In this document: one piece after another, positions 9,838-17,547 of the stretch
Position numbering within the stretch: the stretch's first letter is position 1
How the letters are laid out: each line of letters begins with the position of its first letter
Source: Planctomycetaceae bacterium
GTDB taxonomy: Bacteria; Planctomycetota; Planctomycetia; Planctomycetales; Planctomycetaceae
Length of the DNA stretch: 64,000 nucleotides
Direction of reading: 5' to 3'
NCBI GenBank assembly: GCA_019636285.1
Contig: JAHBXV010000026.1
Span: forward strand, 27,861-91,860
Made by a program: the position numbers and the translations under genes
Notes under the pieces: model-generated
What the model saw: only the letters and a program-made list of their open reading frames with translations
What the model was told of the DNA's origin: nothing
The model's database searches: none

Positions 9838-11874
9838 GTGAGCGAACAACACTCCCGATCGTTCCAGCGGATTTTCGCTCGTCGCGACCTGTTCGCCGGC
9901 CCGGCCCGCACCGGATTGTTGTGGTCGGTTCTCGCCGCGCTGCTGCTGGTCGGCCTGTTGCTGGTGACGGGACTTCTCGTCGGGTTGTTGACAGATCAGG
10001 GTCGACTTTCGGCAATTCTCACGGAGGATCAGGCTCCGCGATTCGAGCGGCTGACTGGCCAGTCCCTCAATTGGGAAGCCGCACGGGAAGCCGTCAAACC
10101 CCCCGAGCTTCCCCCCGGCGCGGCAGCCCCTCCGCCCGACAATCGTCCACCAACCCAACTTGTCGTTGTCGACGATAGCGGCATCATTCCCTCAGTCTGG
10201 CGGCTGCGCGATCGCCCCTGGGGTCGGGCATTGGAGTGGATTGTCCTCCGGACTCCCCCGCTCCGAAGCAATGTTTCCGCGCTGATGGTCCTCCTTCCCG
10301 CCCTCGCCCTCCTGGCAGTGGCCCGACTGTTCGCGCTGTCGCGGGTCAACCTGCAGGCGCGGCGGGCGGCTCTGGAGGCAGCCCAGCGGTTACAGAAAAG
10401 CATCCATCGTCAGGCACTGCGGCTTGGGCCGGAAGATCTGAATGGTGAAACCGTCGCGATCGCCCAGCGGATGTTTTCCGTCGAGGCCCGCGCGATTAGC
10501 GGAATACTGCATGAACGATTGAGACGACAGCTCCGCGACCCCATCGAACTGATCGCCGTGATCATCGTCGCGCTCGCGGCCGATCCCCTGCTGACACTGC
10601 AATGGTTATTGCCGCTCGCTCTGGCTTTCTATTTGTGGCATCGCGGACGGGCTCGCTTCGCGCAGACCCGACAATTGGCCGATGACCGAATCCGCGGCGA
10701 GTTCGAGCAGCTCGGGAGTTGGCTGAATAACAGCCGCCTGGTTCGCGGCTACGCCATGGAAGCTAACGAACACGACGCGTTCGACAACCAGTTGCGGCAC
10801 TTCTACCAGACCGTCCGCCAGAAGACGCGGCTCATGGACGTTCCCCTCTGGTATGGCTGGCTGGGTGCGTTCGCCGTCGGGGCGGCTGGCGTGTTTCTCA
10901 TGCTGCTTCTGGGTACGAAAGTCCTCAGCCCCGCGGTGGAACTTTCGTTTCCGGGGGCCGTCGTCTTCCTGGCAACCGTTCCGATTGGCCTGGAGGCTGC
11001 GCGGCGGCTGGTCGAGTTGCCTCGGTTGAACTCCGAGCTCTCGGTCGCGGCCAACCAGGTCTATCGATTTCTCGACGCGATGCCGACCGTCAGTCAGGCG
11101 GTTGGTGCCCGGTTCCTGAATCCCCTCTCGCGCGCGCTGCACTTCGAGGGGGTGACCTATCATAGCCCCGCGCGAAAAATCCTGCTCGATCATGTCGATC
11201 TGAAGCTCGATGCCGGAAAGACCTACGCGGTCGTCAGCCTCAATCCCGAAGAGGCGAAGGCGTTCCTGCTCCTCCTCCCGCGCTTTCTCGAGCCGCGAAG
11301 CGGCCGAATTCTGTTCGACGGGGAAGACATCGCGTGGGTCACCCTCGAATCGCTGCGCGCGGAGACCGTTTACGTCGGTGCCGATGATCCACCGTTTATC
11401 GGATCGGTCGTGCAGAACATTCGGGCCGGGGGCGAATTCCCCCTCAGCAAGGTCATCGACGCGGCCAAAGCCGTGCATGCTCACAACTTCATCTCGCAGC
11501 TTCCACAGGGATACGAAACCACGCTGCTGCACGGAGACGACACGCTCAACGTCGGCCAGCGGTTTCGCCTGGGCCTGGCGCGGGCTTTATTGCGAGAACC
11601 GGCACTCATGGTCATCGAAGAACCCTCGCGGGCGCTCGATGAAGACACGAAGAACTACCTGGCCGATACCTATGAACGGCTGATCCCCGGGCGAACCATC
11701 TTCTTCAAGCCGACTCGCATGAGCACCCTGCGGCGGGCCGACGCGGTCATCATGCTGCACCAGGGACGAGTGATCGCCGTGGGTCCGCAGGCCAGGCTGC
11801 TTTCGGAAGTCCCGCTGTACCGTCATTGGGAATACATGCACTTCAACGAATTTCGGCACGCCAGCGAAAACTGA
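9838..11874 (+). CDS. ABC exporter-like protein with degenerate ATPase domain
   Basis: A 678-residue fusion of a membrane domain (about residues 30-330) and a C-terminal ABC domain (about 430-670). The overall order of the ABC domain is intact, but its motifs are not. Walker A reads LNPEEAKAF where GPSGSGKST is expected (Lys kept, glycines and Ser/Thr lost). The Q-loop Gln is replaced (VGADDPPF). The signature is LNVGQ rather than LSGGQ, Walker B is MVIEEPSRALD, and the H-loop His is gone (KPTRMST). Such a protein should hydrolyse ATP poorly or not at all. The reading frame is uninterrupted over 2 kb, so the loss looks selected rather than recent decay. The start is GTG 9838 with GAGG eight bases upstream. 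It follows the ABC-2 permease by 178 bases. Confidence 0.8.
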   Translation: MSEQHSRSFQRIFARRDLFAGPARTGLLWSVLAALLLVGLLLVTGLLVGLLTDQGRLSAILTEDQAPRFERLTGQSLNWEAAREAVKPPELPPGAAAPPPDNRPPTQLVVVDDSGIIPSVWRLRDRPWGRALEWIVLRTPPLRSNVSALMVLLPALALLAVARLFALSRVNLQARRAALEAAQRLQKSIHRQALRLGPEDLNGETVAIAQRMFSVEARAISGILHERLRRQLRDPIELIAVIIVALAADPLLTLQWLLPLALAFYLWHRGRARFAQTRQLADDRIRGEFEQLGSWLNNSRLVRGYAMEANEHDAFDNQLRHFYQTVRQKTRLMDVPLWYGWLGAFAVGAAGVFLMLLLGTKVLSPAVELSFPGAVVFLATVPIGLEAARRLVELPRLNSELSVAANQVYRFLDAMPTVSQAVGARFLNPLSRALHFEGVTYHSPARKILLDHVDLKLDAGKTYAVVSLNPEEAKAFLLLLPRFLEPRSGRILFDGEDIAWVTLESLRAETVYVGADDPPFIGSVVQNIRAGGEFPLSKVIDAAKAVHAHNFISQLPQGYETTLLHGDDTLNVGQRFRLGLARALLREPALMVIEEPSRALDEDTKNYLADTYERLIPGRTIFFKPTRMSTLRRADAVIMLHQGRVIAVGPQARLLSEVPLYRHWEYMHFNEFRHASEN

Positions 11875-11970
11875 TCGCGAACACGTGGCGAAGGTGGTCC
11901 CCCTCGTTCGGGGGCGCGGCAAGGATCGGACGTTCCGCGAACGATCTCGCGATAATCTTCGGGATTGAGC

Positions 11971-12918
11971 ATGTATCTGGGAATTGAGATTGGCGGCACG
12001 AAGCTGCAACTGGGCGTGGGAACCGGCGAAGAACCGCGACTAATCGCCCTTGAACGGCGCGACATCGACGCGGCCCGCGGCGCCGCGGGAATTCGCGAAC
12101 AGATTCTGGAAGCCGGGCGACTGCTCCTCGATCGTCACGACGTCCAGCGGATCGGCATCGGCTTCGGGGGCCCGGTGTTCGGGGATCGCGGTCTCGTGCA
12201 GACCAGCCACCAGATCTCGGGCTGGGACCAGTTCCCGCTGGCCGACTGGTGCCGCGAGCAATTTGGCAAACCGGCCGCGCTCGGCAACGACTGCGACGTC
12301 GCCGCCTTGGCCGAAGCCTGCTTCGGAGCTGGTCGAGACTCGCAGTCTCTCTTCTATGTGACCGTTGGCACCGGCATCGGCGGCGGGTTCGTCCAGAATC
12401 GACGCATTCACGGCACGAATCGTCCCGCGGCGGCCGAGATCGGCCACCTGCGGCCCGGCCTTGACTGCACTGATCCGCACGACACGATCGAATCGCGCGC
12501 GGCTGGCCCAGCGATCGCCGCAACGGTTCAGAAAATCCTCGCCGAGTCGGCCACATCACCCGACCACGCAGACCTGCTCGCCCGCTGTGGAGGTAACGCC
12601 AGCCAGTTGACGACGCGGCATATCGCCGAAGCCGCGAACGCCGGCAATTCGCTCGCAATTCAGGCCTACCAGCAGGCGGCCCGCGTACTCGGCTGGGGCC
12701 TCGCCCAAGTGACCACACTGCTCGCCCCCGAAGTGATCGTCGTCGGCGGCGGCGTGTCGCTAGCGGGGGACGAGGTATTCTTCAATCCCCTGCGATCAGC
12801 CATGGCGGAGTACGTTTTCCGCCCCCTCCGAGACTCTGCGGCCATCGTTCCCGCAGCCTTGGGCGAAGAAGTCGTCGTCCACGGGGCAGTGGCTTTGGCT
12901 CGCGAATCGAACCGGTGA
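11971..12918 (+). CDS. ROK family sugar kinase
   Basis: Phosphorylates a hexose, most likely glucose, in the cytoplasm. The 315-residue protein shows the N-terminal phosphate motif LGIEIGGTKLQLGVG, the GFGGPV segment, catalytic GNDCDVAALAE, the VGTGIGGGF loop and the EIGHL segment, then VIVVGGGVS. The usual ROK zinc motif (CxCGxxGC) after EIGHL is absent; the region reads PGLDCTDPHDTIESRAAG, so the protein may lack the structural zinc. I start at ATG 11971; a TTG six bases upstream is possible. Glucokinase is the likeliest activity but N-acetylmannosamine or fructose cannot be excluded. Confidence 0.88.
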   Translation: MYLGIEIGGTKLQLGVGTGEEPRLIALERRDIDAARGAAGIREQILEAGRLLLDRHDVQRIGIGFGGPVFGDRGLVQTSHQISGWDQFPLADWCREQFGKPAALGNDCDVAALAEACFGAGRDSQSLFYVTVGTGIGGGFVQNRRIHGTNRPAAAEIGHLRPGLDCTDPHDTIESRAAGPAIAATVQKILAESATSPDHADLLARCGGNASQLTTRHIAEAANAGNSLAIQAYQQAARVLGWGLAQVTTLLAPEVIVVGGGVSLAGDEVFFNPLRSAMAEYVFRPLRDSAAIVPAALGEEVVVHGAVALARESNR

Positions 12919-13073
12919 AGAGAGTTTCGCGCGGAGTCGCAGAGATCGCGTAGAGATGGCGAGGAAGTCAGCTTGTCCCCCTCGACTCGATGTCTAGCAT
13001 CTTCTGCACTCTGCTCCTCTGCCTATGCCTTTTCCTCTGCGTCCTCCGCGCCTCTGCGCGAAAAACTCTTCAC
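12915..13073. repeat. Long imperfect inverted repeat between convergent genes
   Basis: GTGAAGAGAGTTTCGCGC at 12915-12932 is mirrored by GCGCGAAAAACTCTTCAC at 13056-13073, and the interior also pairs in part (CGCAGAG near 12938 with CTCTGCG near 13035). It lies between the convergent ROK kinase and membrane-protein genes, overlapping both gene ends by a few bases, and could end transcription from either side. Confidence 0.75.
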
Positions 13074-13735
13074 TCAAACGTCAGCACCTGCCGAACGGGC
13101 CGTTTGACCAGTTGAGCGATCATCAGCCCCAGAACGATGGCCGCGAGCGAGCCGACGATGACGGACATCCAGACGGGGCCAATCGTGTAGCCCAGCCAGT
13201 TGAGGAGATTTTTCATTCCCTGGCGGCGACCACTGGCTTCATAGTCGGGTTCGGAGATCGTCGTGAACCAGATCAGAAAGCCGCCGATCACGGCGATGAC
13301 AGCCAGCACGAACAAAGGCGACTGCATGACCGACCAGGCATCCGCCTCTTCCTGGCTTGCCGTGCCTCCGAGACTCTGCCCGATGGCTTCGAAGACTTCG
13401 GCCTGCTCTTTCCCTTCGGGGACCGACGTCTTGCGGCCCTCGCGCGTGAAGAGCGAGAGCTGATTCAATTGCCGGGCATAGGTGACCCGGGAAAGTTCAG
13501 CGGCAGAAATATGAGTGGCTCTTGGAATCTTTCGCAGCATGTTGGCCGCGTCGGTCGGCAACTCATTGACGGTCGAAATCACTTCCTGCCACTTCGACTC
13601 ATCCTTGAGCTTCAGAACCAGCGTGATTCCCACATGGGAGACATGGGCGAGATGGTATTTCCGCTCACTGCCAATCCCTTCGGACCACGACACCAGCGTG
13701 CCCAGTCCGTCGTCACTGACCAAAGCCCGTGCCAT
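13070..13735 (-). CDS. Membrane protein of unknown function
   Basis: I do not recognise this 221-residue protein. Residues 1-120 are soluble and mixed charged. Two hydrophobic stretches follow, near residues 138-160 (PLFVLAVIAVIGGFLIWF) and 185-212 (ending IVLGLMIAQLV), so the soluble part is anchored by two C-terminal helices. The start is ATG 13735, backed by GGAGG nine bases upstream; an in-frame ATG 18 bases earlier overlaps poorer context. The gene is last on this strand before the convergent ROK kinase. No function can be assigned. Confidence 0.75.
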   Translation of the reverse strand: MARALVSDDGLGTLVSWSEGIGSERKYHLAHVSHVGITLVLKLKDESKWQEVISTVNELPTDAANMLRKIPRATHISAAELSRVTYARQLNQLSLFTREGRKTSVPEGKEQAEVFEAIGQSLGGTASQEEADAWSVMQSPLFVLAVIAVIGGFLIWFTTISEPDYEASGRRQGMKNLLNWLGYTIGPVWMSVIVGSLAAIVLGLMIAQLVKRPVRQVLTFE

Positions 13736-13863
13736 GGCGGTAGCCCTCCGCATGTCGACGAGATGTGAATGGCAAGAAAGGATCGAAATATCGTCCCGGT
13801 TTCACTGTCCTCCTGCAACAAGAAAGCGCGACATTCAGGATGCCTTTGAGAAATTCACCCGAG

Positions 13864-13955
13864 TTAGCCGCGACCCGCAGGGGAGCGCTACCCTCTTCGA
13901 TGCCATCGGCATCGAAGAATCTCTCTCCGCGTCTCCCCCTCCCCGCGTCTCCCCC
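13864..13955 (+). repeat. Dispersed repeat, TTAGCCGCGACCC type, longer copy
   Basis: Starts with TTAGCCGCGACCC, three bases, GGGGAGCGCT (13864-13889). A perfect nine-base hairpin follows (TTCGATGCC at 13897 pairing across three bases with GGCATCGAA), then two back-to-back copies of a 15-16 base unit CCGCGTCTCCCCCTC at 13925 and 13941. Same family as 1934-1980. Confidence 0.8.
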
Positions 13956-13967
13956 TCAGCCGCCGAA

Positions 13968-14906
13968 TCACGCCGCCTTGCGACGGCTGCGCGGTTCACT
14001 TTTCCAGCGGCGATGAACCCAGAAGTATTGCTCCGGGTTGCGGCGAATCGCCCGTTCGAGACCTCGTGTGTACGTCTCGGTGATCTCGCGAACGGCGTCC
14101 GCGCCGGTATAGTCGCGAGGATCGACGACCGCCTCGCAGTTCATGCGGAATCGGAACCAGCGACGATTCTCGAAATCGTCCGACAGCCGGGTCGTGCTTC
14201 CGACAATCATCAGAGCGTCATATTCAATGGCGAGCAGCGCCAGCGACTTGAAGGTCGACGCGGGTCGCCCGAAAAAATCGACGAACAGCCCGCGCGGGCC
14301 GGCGTCCTGATCGCAGAGCATCGCAAGATTGCCGCCCCGCTGGATCAGCGTCAGCATATCGTCGAAGTCGCCCTTCTTGGCCAGCATGCGATGTCCGGTC
14401 GCCTCGCGAAAGTCGCGGAACCAGTCGTTCAATCGGTCGTTGTCGAGCGTTCGGGCCACGACACCCATTGGAATGCCCCACAGCCCGAAGATCGCCATGC
14501 CGACCTCCCAGTTGCCGAAATGTCCGCCGAGCAGAATCACCGGGCGGCCCGACAAGAGGGCTTCGTTGCATTCGTGGAGATCGCCGAACTCGATCAGTTC
14601 GCGATAGGTTTCCAGATGCATCTTGCGGGGCGACTGGATCACTTCCGCCACGAGACGGAACAGATGAACCCACATCCTGTAGACGATGCGGCTGCGGTCG
14701 GCTTCGGTCAGTTCGTCGCCAAACGCCTGAATCAGGTTTTCGCGGCTGACATGGTAACGCGTGAGGCGACGCGGCAGGCAGTAATGCAGGACGAACGCCA
14801 GCATTTCGGCAACGCGAACCGTAGCGCGCGGCGGAAGCGCGTCCACCGTGGCGACCAGGCCGCGAAAGAGCAAGTATTCCGCCAGTCGTCGGCAGCGCAT
14901 CCACAT
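13968..14906 (-). CDS. HtrB/LpxL-type lipid acyltransferase
   Basis: Transfers an acyl chain to lipid A or a related lysolipid at the inner membrane. The 312-residue protein has the catalytic GGHFGNWEVG motif near residue 127, the DQDAGPRG segment that follows it, and the C-terminal RNPEQYFWVHRRWK block, all in the order of the lauroyl/myristoyl transferases. Planctomycetes carry lipid A genes, and lpxK is encoded elsewhere in this window. It starts 35 bases after the HTTM gene ends on the same strand, which suggests co-transcription. Acyl chain and acceptor are not known. Confidence 0.88.
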   Translation of the reverse strand: MWMRCRRLAEYLLFRGLVATVDALPPRATVRVAEMLAFVLHYCLPRRLTRYHVSRENLIQAFGDELTEADRSRIVYRMWVHLFRLVAEVIQSPRKMHLETYRELIEFGDLHECNEALLSGRPVILLGGHFGNWEVGMAIFGLWGIPMGVVARTLDNDRLNDWFRDFREATGHRMLAKKGDFDDMLTLIQRGGNLAMLCDQDAGPRGLFVDFFGRPASTFKSLALLAIEYDALMIVGSTTRLSDDFENRRWFRFRMNCEAVVDPRDYTGADAVREITETYTRGLERAIRRNPEQYFWVHRRWKSEPRSRRKAA

Positions 14907-14941
14907 GATGTCACATCGGTTCGTTCAGTCGAGAAGTCGCG

Positions 14942-16471
14942 TCAATTGGCGGCCACGCGTTCGGGAACCGAGTCGCCCAGGACCGTGAATCCACGACGTA
15001 ACACTTCCTTGCGACGATTGCGGACGACGACGGCATATTTTCCGGGAGCCATGTCGGGAGATAGATACTGACTGAAGTTCGCGCGGAACTGTTCGCGCGT
15101 CGCCACCTGACCATACGACCTGACCAGACGATTGTCCTCATCCACGATTTCGCACTCGATCCACATGTCTTCATGCGGCTGCACCAGCGTGCATTGGGCA
15201 ATCAGGTTCTGACCGGGACGGAACGTCGTGCGGCGATCGACGATCAGCCCGCCCAGCGTCGTCGTCCCAAGGTCGATGGCGAAGAACTTGTCCTCGACGC
15301 GGAGTGAGGGCGAGGCCGTCATCATCATCTCGACACGAGCCGGATCCATCGGCGTCAGGGCGTATGGTCCTTGGGGGCGACGCAGACCATACGGATCGAT
15401 CCAGTGCTCCAGTTCGATCGATGCACCGACCAGGACAACCGCCGCGATTCCCCAGACCCAACCGCTGGCCGCCGCGAAACCGGGGCGCGGCTGCCATCCC
15501 GAGAACGAGGGCAACGCCCGGGTGATCGACGCGAACATCGCCCGATGACGGCGGCTCAGCTTTCGCCAGCGCTGCGACAGCCAGGCAAAGTCCTGGTCAT
15601 CGAAGAACGCAAGGTAGCTGGTGAACATCACGGCCGGGAAGAGAATCAGCCCGAGCGTGAACAGTGTTCCCACGTGAAAGGCGGCGCCGATCGGCAGCAT
15701 GAAGTTCCGGAACGACGACTTCCAGGCCGCGAAGGGAAAGACGGCTTCCCAGATGAGAGTGATGTAGCCCAGCGCGAAGAGAACCGCCGGATACTGGGAG
15801 AACCACTCGCCGGCGGGGTGTTCGAAGTTGATATGCGTCAACGTCCAGAAGACAAGCTGGTCGCCGCTCAGAAACGCGGGCGTATTCATCTTCGTGACGG
15901 CGGCCCCGAAGTAAACCAGGGCAATGTGAAGTTGAATCAGCCGGCGCGGCCAGGCGGAAAACTTCTGGTAGACAACCGGCGACTCGCCCGGCCAGTTCGT
16001 ACGTCGTCGGCCCTTGATCCAGGCATCCACCGACCACAGGCTGCCGCACGGCGAGACTGCCAGCAGAAGCAGCATGTGGCACGTGATGACCGTGAATTTG
16101 GCGAGCGAGGTCGCGCTGTCGAGCATCGAGAAATAGGTCAGCAGGACGCATGACAGAAACAGCGAGACGCGCGTCATCCAGCCGATCGCGCTGGTGACGA
16201 ACGCCACCAGCATCAGCGTGAACAGGCCCACCACCACCGGCCCCGAAAACTCGGGAACGAAGTTCAGATAGCCGTAGCCATCCGCCAGCGGCGACGGCGC
16301 GCCATCGAGCGAGTACAACTCGCGACACCACCGCCAGCGCGGCAGGTACATCGTCAGCATGAAGACCGGCAACAGAATGCGTATGAGGGCCAGCGCGACG
16401 GGAACTTCCTCGGCAAAGAAGAACCCTTCGATCCGCTCGCGCCAGCTAGGCAGCCGTTCCATCGTCCGCAT
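14942..16471 (-). CDS. HTTM (vitamin K carboxylase-like) membrane protein
   Basis: A 509-residue protein with a multi-helix N-terminal half matching the HTTM domain: an early RILLPVFMLTMYLPR segment, LIQLHIALVYFGAAVTKMN near residue 180, and an AAFHVGTLFTLGLILFP segment near 270. The C-terminal 170 residues are soluble with one more helix (GIAAVVLVGASIELEHW) and look beta-rich. HTTM proteins are relatives of gamma-glutamyl carboxylase, but most bacterial members have no known reaction. The next upstream gene on the strand is a short protein seen only beside it here, and an acyltransferase follows. Confidence 0.82.
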   Translation of the reverse strand: MRTMERLPSWRERIEGFFFAEEVPVALALIRILLPVFMLTMYLPRWRWCRELYSLDGAPSPLADGYGYLNFVPEFSGPVVVGLFTLMLVAFVTSAIGWMTRVSLFLSCVLLTYFSMLDSATSLAKFTVITCHMLLLLAVSPCGSLWSVDAWIKGRRRTNWPGESPVVYQKFSAWPRRLIQLHIALVYFGAAVTKMNTPAFLSGDQLVFWTLTHINFEHPAGEWFSQYPAVLFALGYITLIWEAVFPFAAWKSSFRNFMLPIGAAFHVGTLFTLGLILFPAVMFTSYLAFFDDQDFAWLSQRWRKLSRRHRAMFASITRALPSFSGWQPRPGFAAASGWVWGIAAVVLVGASIELEHWIDPYGLRRPQGPYALTPMDPARVEMMMTASPSLRVEDKFFAIDLGTTTLGGLIVDRRTTFRPGQNLIAQCTLVQPHEDMWIECEIVDEDNRLVRSYGQVATREQFRANFSQYLSPDMAPGKYAVVVRNRRKEVLRRGFTVLGDSVPERVAAN

Positions 16472-16518
16472 GATTTCTCATCCTGAGACTGGGCCGAAGA
16501 TTGCCATGAATCGCAACA

Positions 16519-16604
16519 GGGTGGCACGCCCTGAGTCTTCGAAGGGCGTGCCGAATGAACCACTCCCACGCCCTTCCGCAAAGCCTTCAGGGCGCGCCAC
16601 CTTA
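16519..16604. repeat. Dispersed palindrome, GGTGGCACGCCCTGA type
   Basis: The outer arms GGTGGCACGCCCTGA and TCAGGGCGCGCCACC pair across the whole 86-base element. Within it CACGCCCT (16525) pairs with AGGGCGTG (16543). A copy with the same layout is at 39757-39842. It separates the HTTM gene from its upstream partner. Confidence 0.85.
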
Positions 16605-16766
16605 ATGGTTAACCGCATGGAGTGGCACTCGAATGTTAAGCCTTGACCAAGCCATGAGCCTCCGTCAAAACCCGGTTGGCGGCTCAGAAACCTCTACAAA
16701 TTCAGGAACATGTTGGACGTCCAGAGGGTTTTGACGGTACGACATGAATCACCACGGCATCGCGAA

Positions 16767-17411
16767 TTAATAAGCGGCAGGTGACTCGGGCCGAACGGAT
16801 GACGCGGTATCCCGACGCCCCAACGCGACGGGGCGAACGGCGTACATCGCGCGATCCCCCTGGTACTCGCCAATCAGGCGTGGATTGTCGGAGATCGCCT
16901 GCGAATAGTGATAGGACAGAAAATTGGGGTTGGCCCTGACGAGCTGGCCATCCGGTGTGTACTCCATGAATTGCCAGTAGTAGCGGTGAGGATCCTTGGG
17001 TTCCTCGAAGCGATGAGCCCAGAGGTAATCGGGCACGTTGTACTTCTTGGACCAGGTCTCTTCGAAAACCAGGATGCGGCGAATCGGCTCGTGGTCGGTA
17101 TGCCGCAACGTGTTATTCGCGATGCGATACAGGCCGTTCCCCAGCGAGTCGTAGTGGTGGCGTGCCAATCCGCTGAAGGGCTCGAAAGCTCCCCAGGGCG
17201 CGGGCGCCAAATCGTAATATGCGCCGCTTTCGCCTTCGGCCACCAGATGAAAGCGAATTTCGTGCGATGACCAGCCGCAAAACATGTCCCAGACCAAGAA
17301 ATACATTCCTGGATGGACTGTGTTCCAGATCTTCAAGGTATGGCTGACGATCCCCCAGCCCATGGCGGAGAGATAGCACGTGATGAATGTCGTCACGACC
17401 CAGCGCGGCAT
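16767..17411 (-). CDS. Hypothetical protein paired with HTTM gene
   Basis: A 214-residue protein I cannot name. It has one N-terminal hydrophobic segment (about residues 5-25) that looks like a membrane anchor, then a soluble domain rich in Trp, Tyr and His (WDMFCGWSSHEIRFHLVAEG, RRILVFEETW, HRYYWQFMEYT). It is upstream of the HTTM gene on the same strand, with a palindromic repeat in the 295-base gap. The neighbourhood suggests a shared role with the HTTM protein, but there is no motif for a reaction. Confidence 0.7.
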   Translation of the reverse strand: MPRWVVTTFITCYLSAMGWGIVSHTLKIWNTVHPGMYFLVWDMFCGWSSHEIRFHLVAEGESGAYYDLAPAPWGAFEPFSGLARHHYDSLGNGLYRIANNTLRHTDHEPIRRILVFEETWSKKYNVPDYLWAHRFEEPKDPHRYYWQFMEYTPDGQLVRANPNFLSYHYSQAISDNPRLIGEYQGDRAMYAVRPVALGRRDTASSVRPESPAAY

Positions 17412-17547
17412 TGCCCCATCCTTCCCTGGAGGGCAGAAATGACCGGAGTTCTCCTCGCGGAGGCTCCCTCGTGCGCGAAATCTAGTGCGAAAACCGCTTT
17501 TGGGTCAAGTCGAACTGGAGGTCCATGTACAGATTTCAGTTTCTTGC

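Noticed and set aside
15660..15680. Possible parS site (TGTTCCCACGTGAAA)
   Set aside because: One extra base breaks the palindrome, it lies inside the HTTM coding sequence, and there is no cluster.
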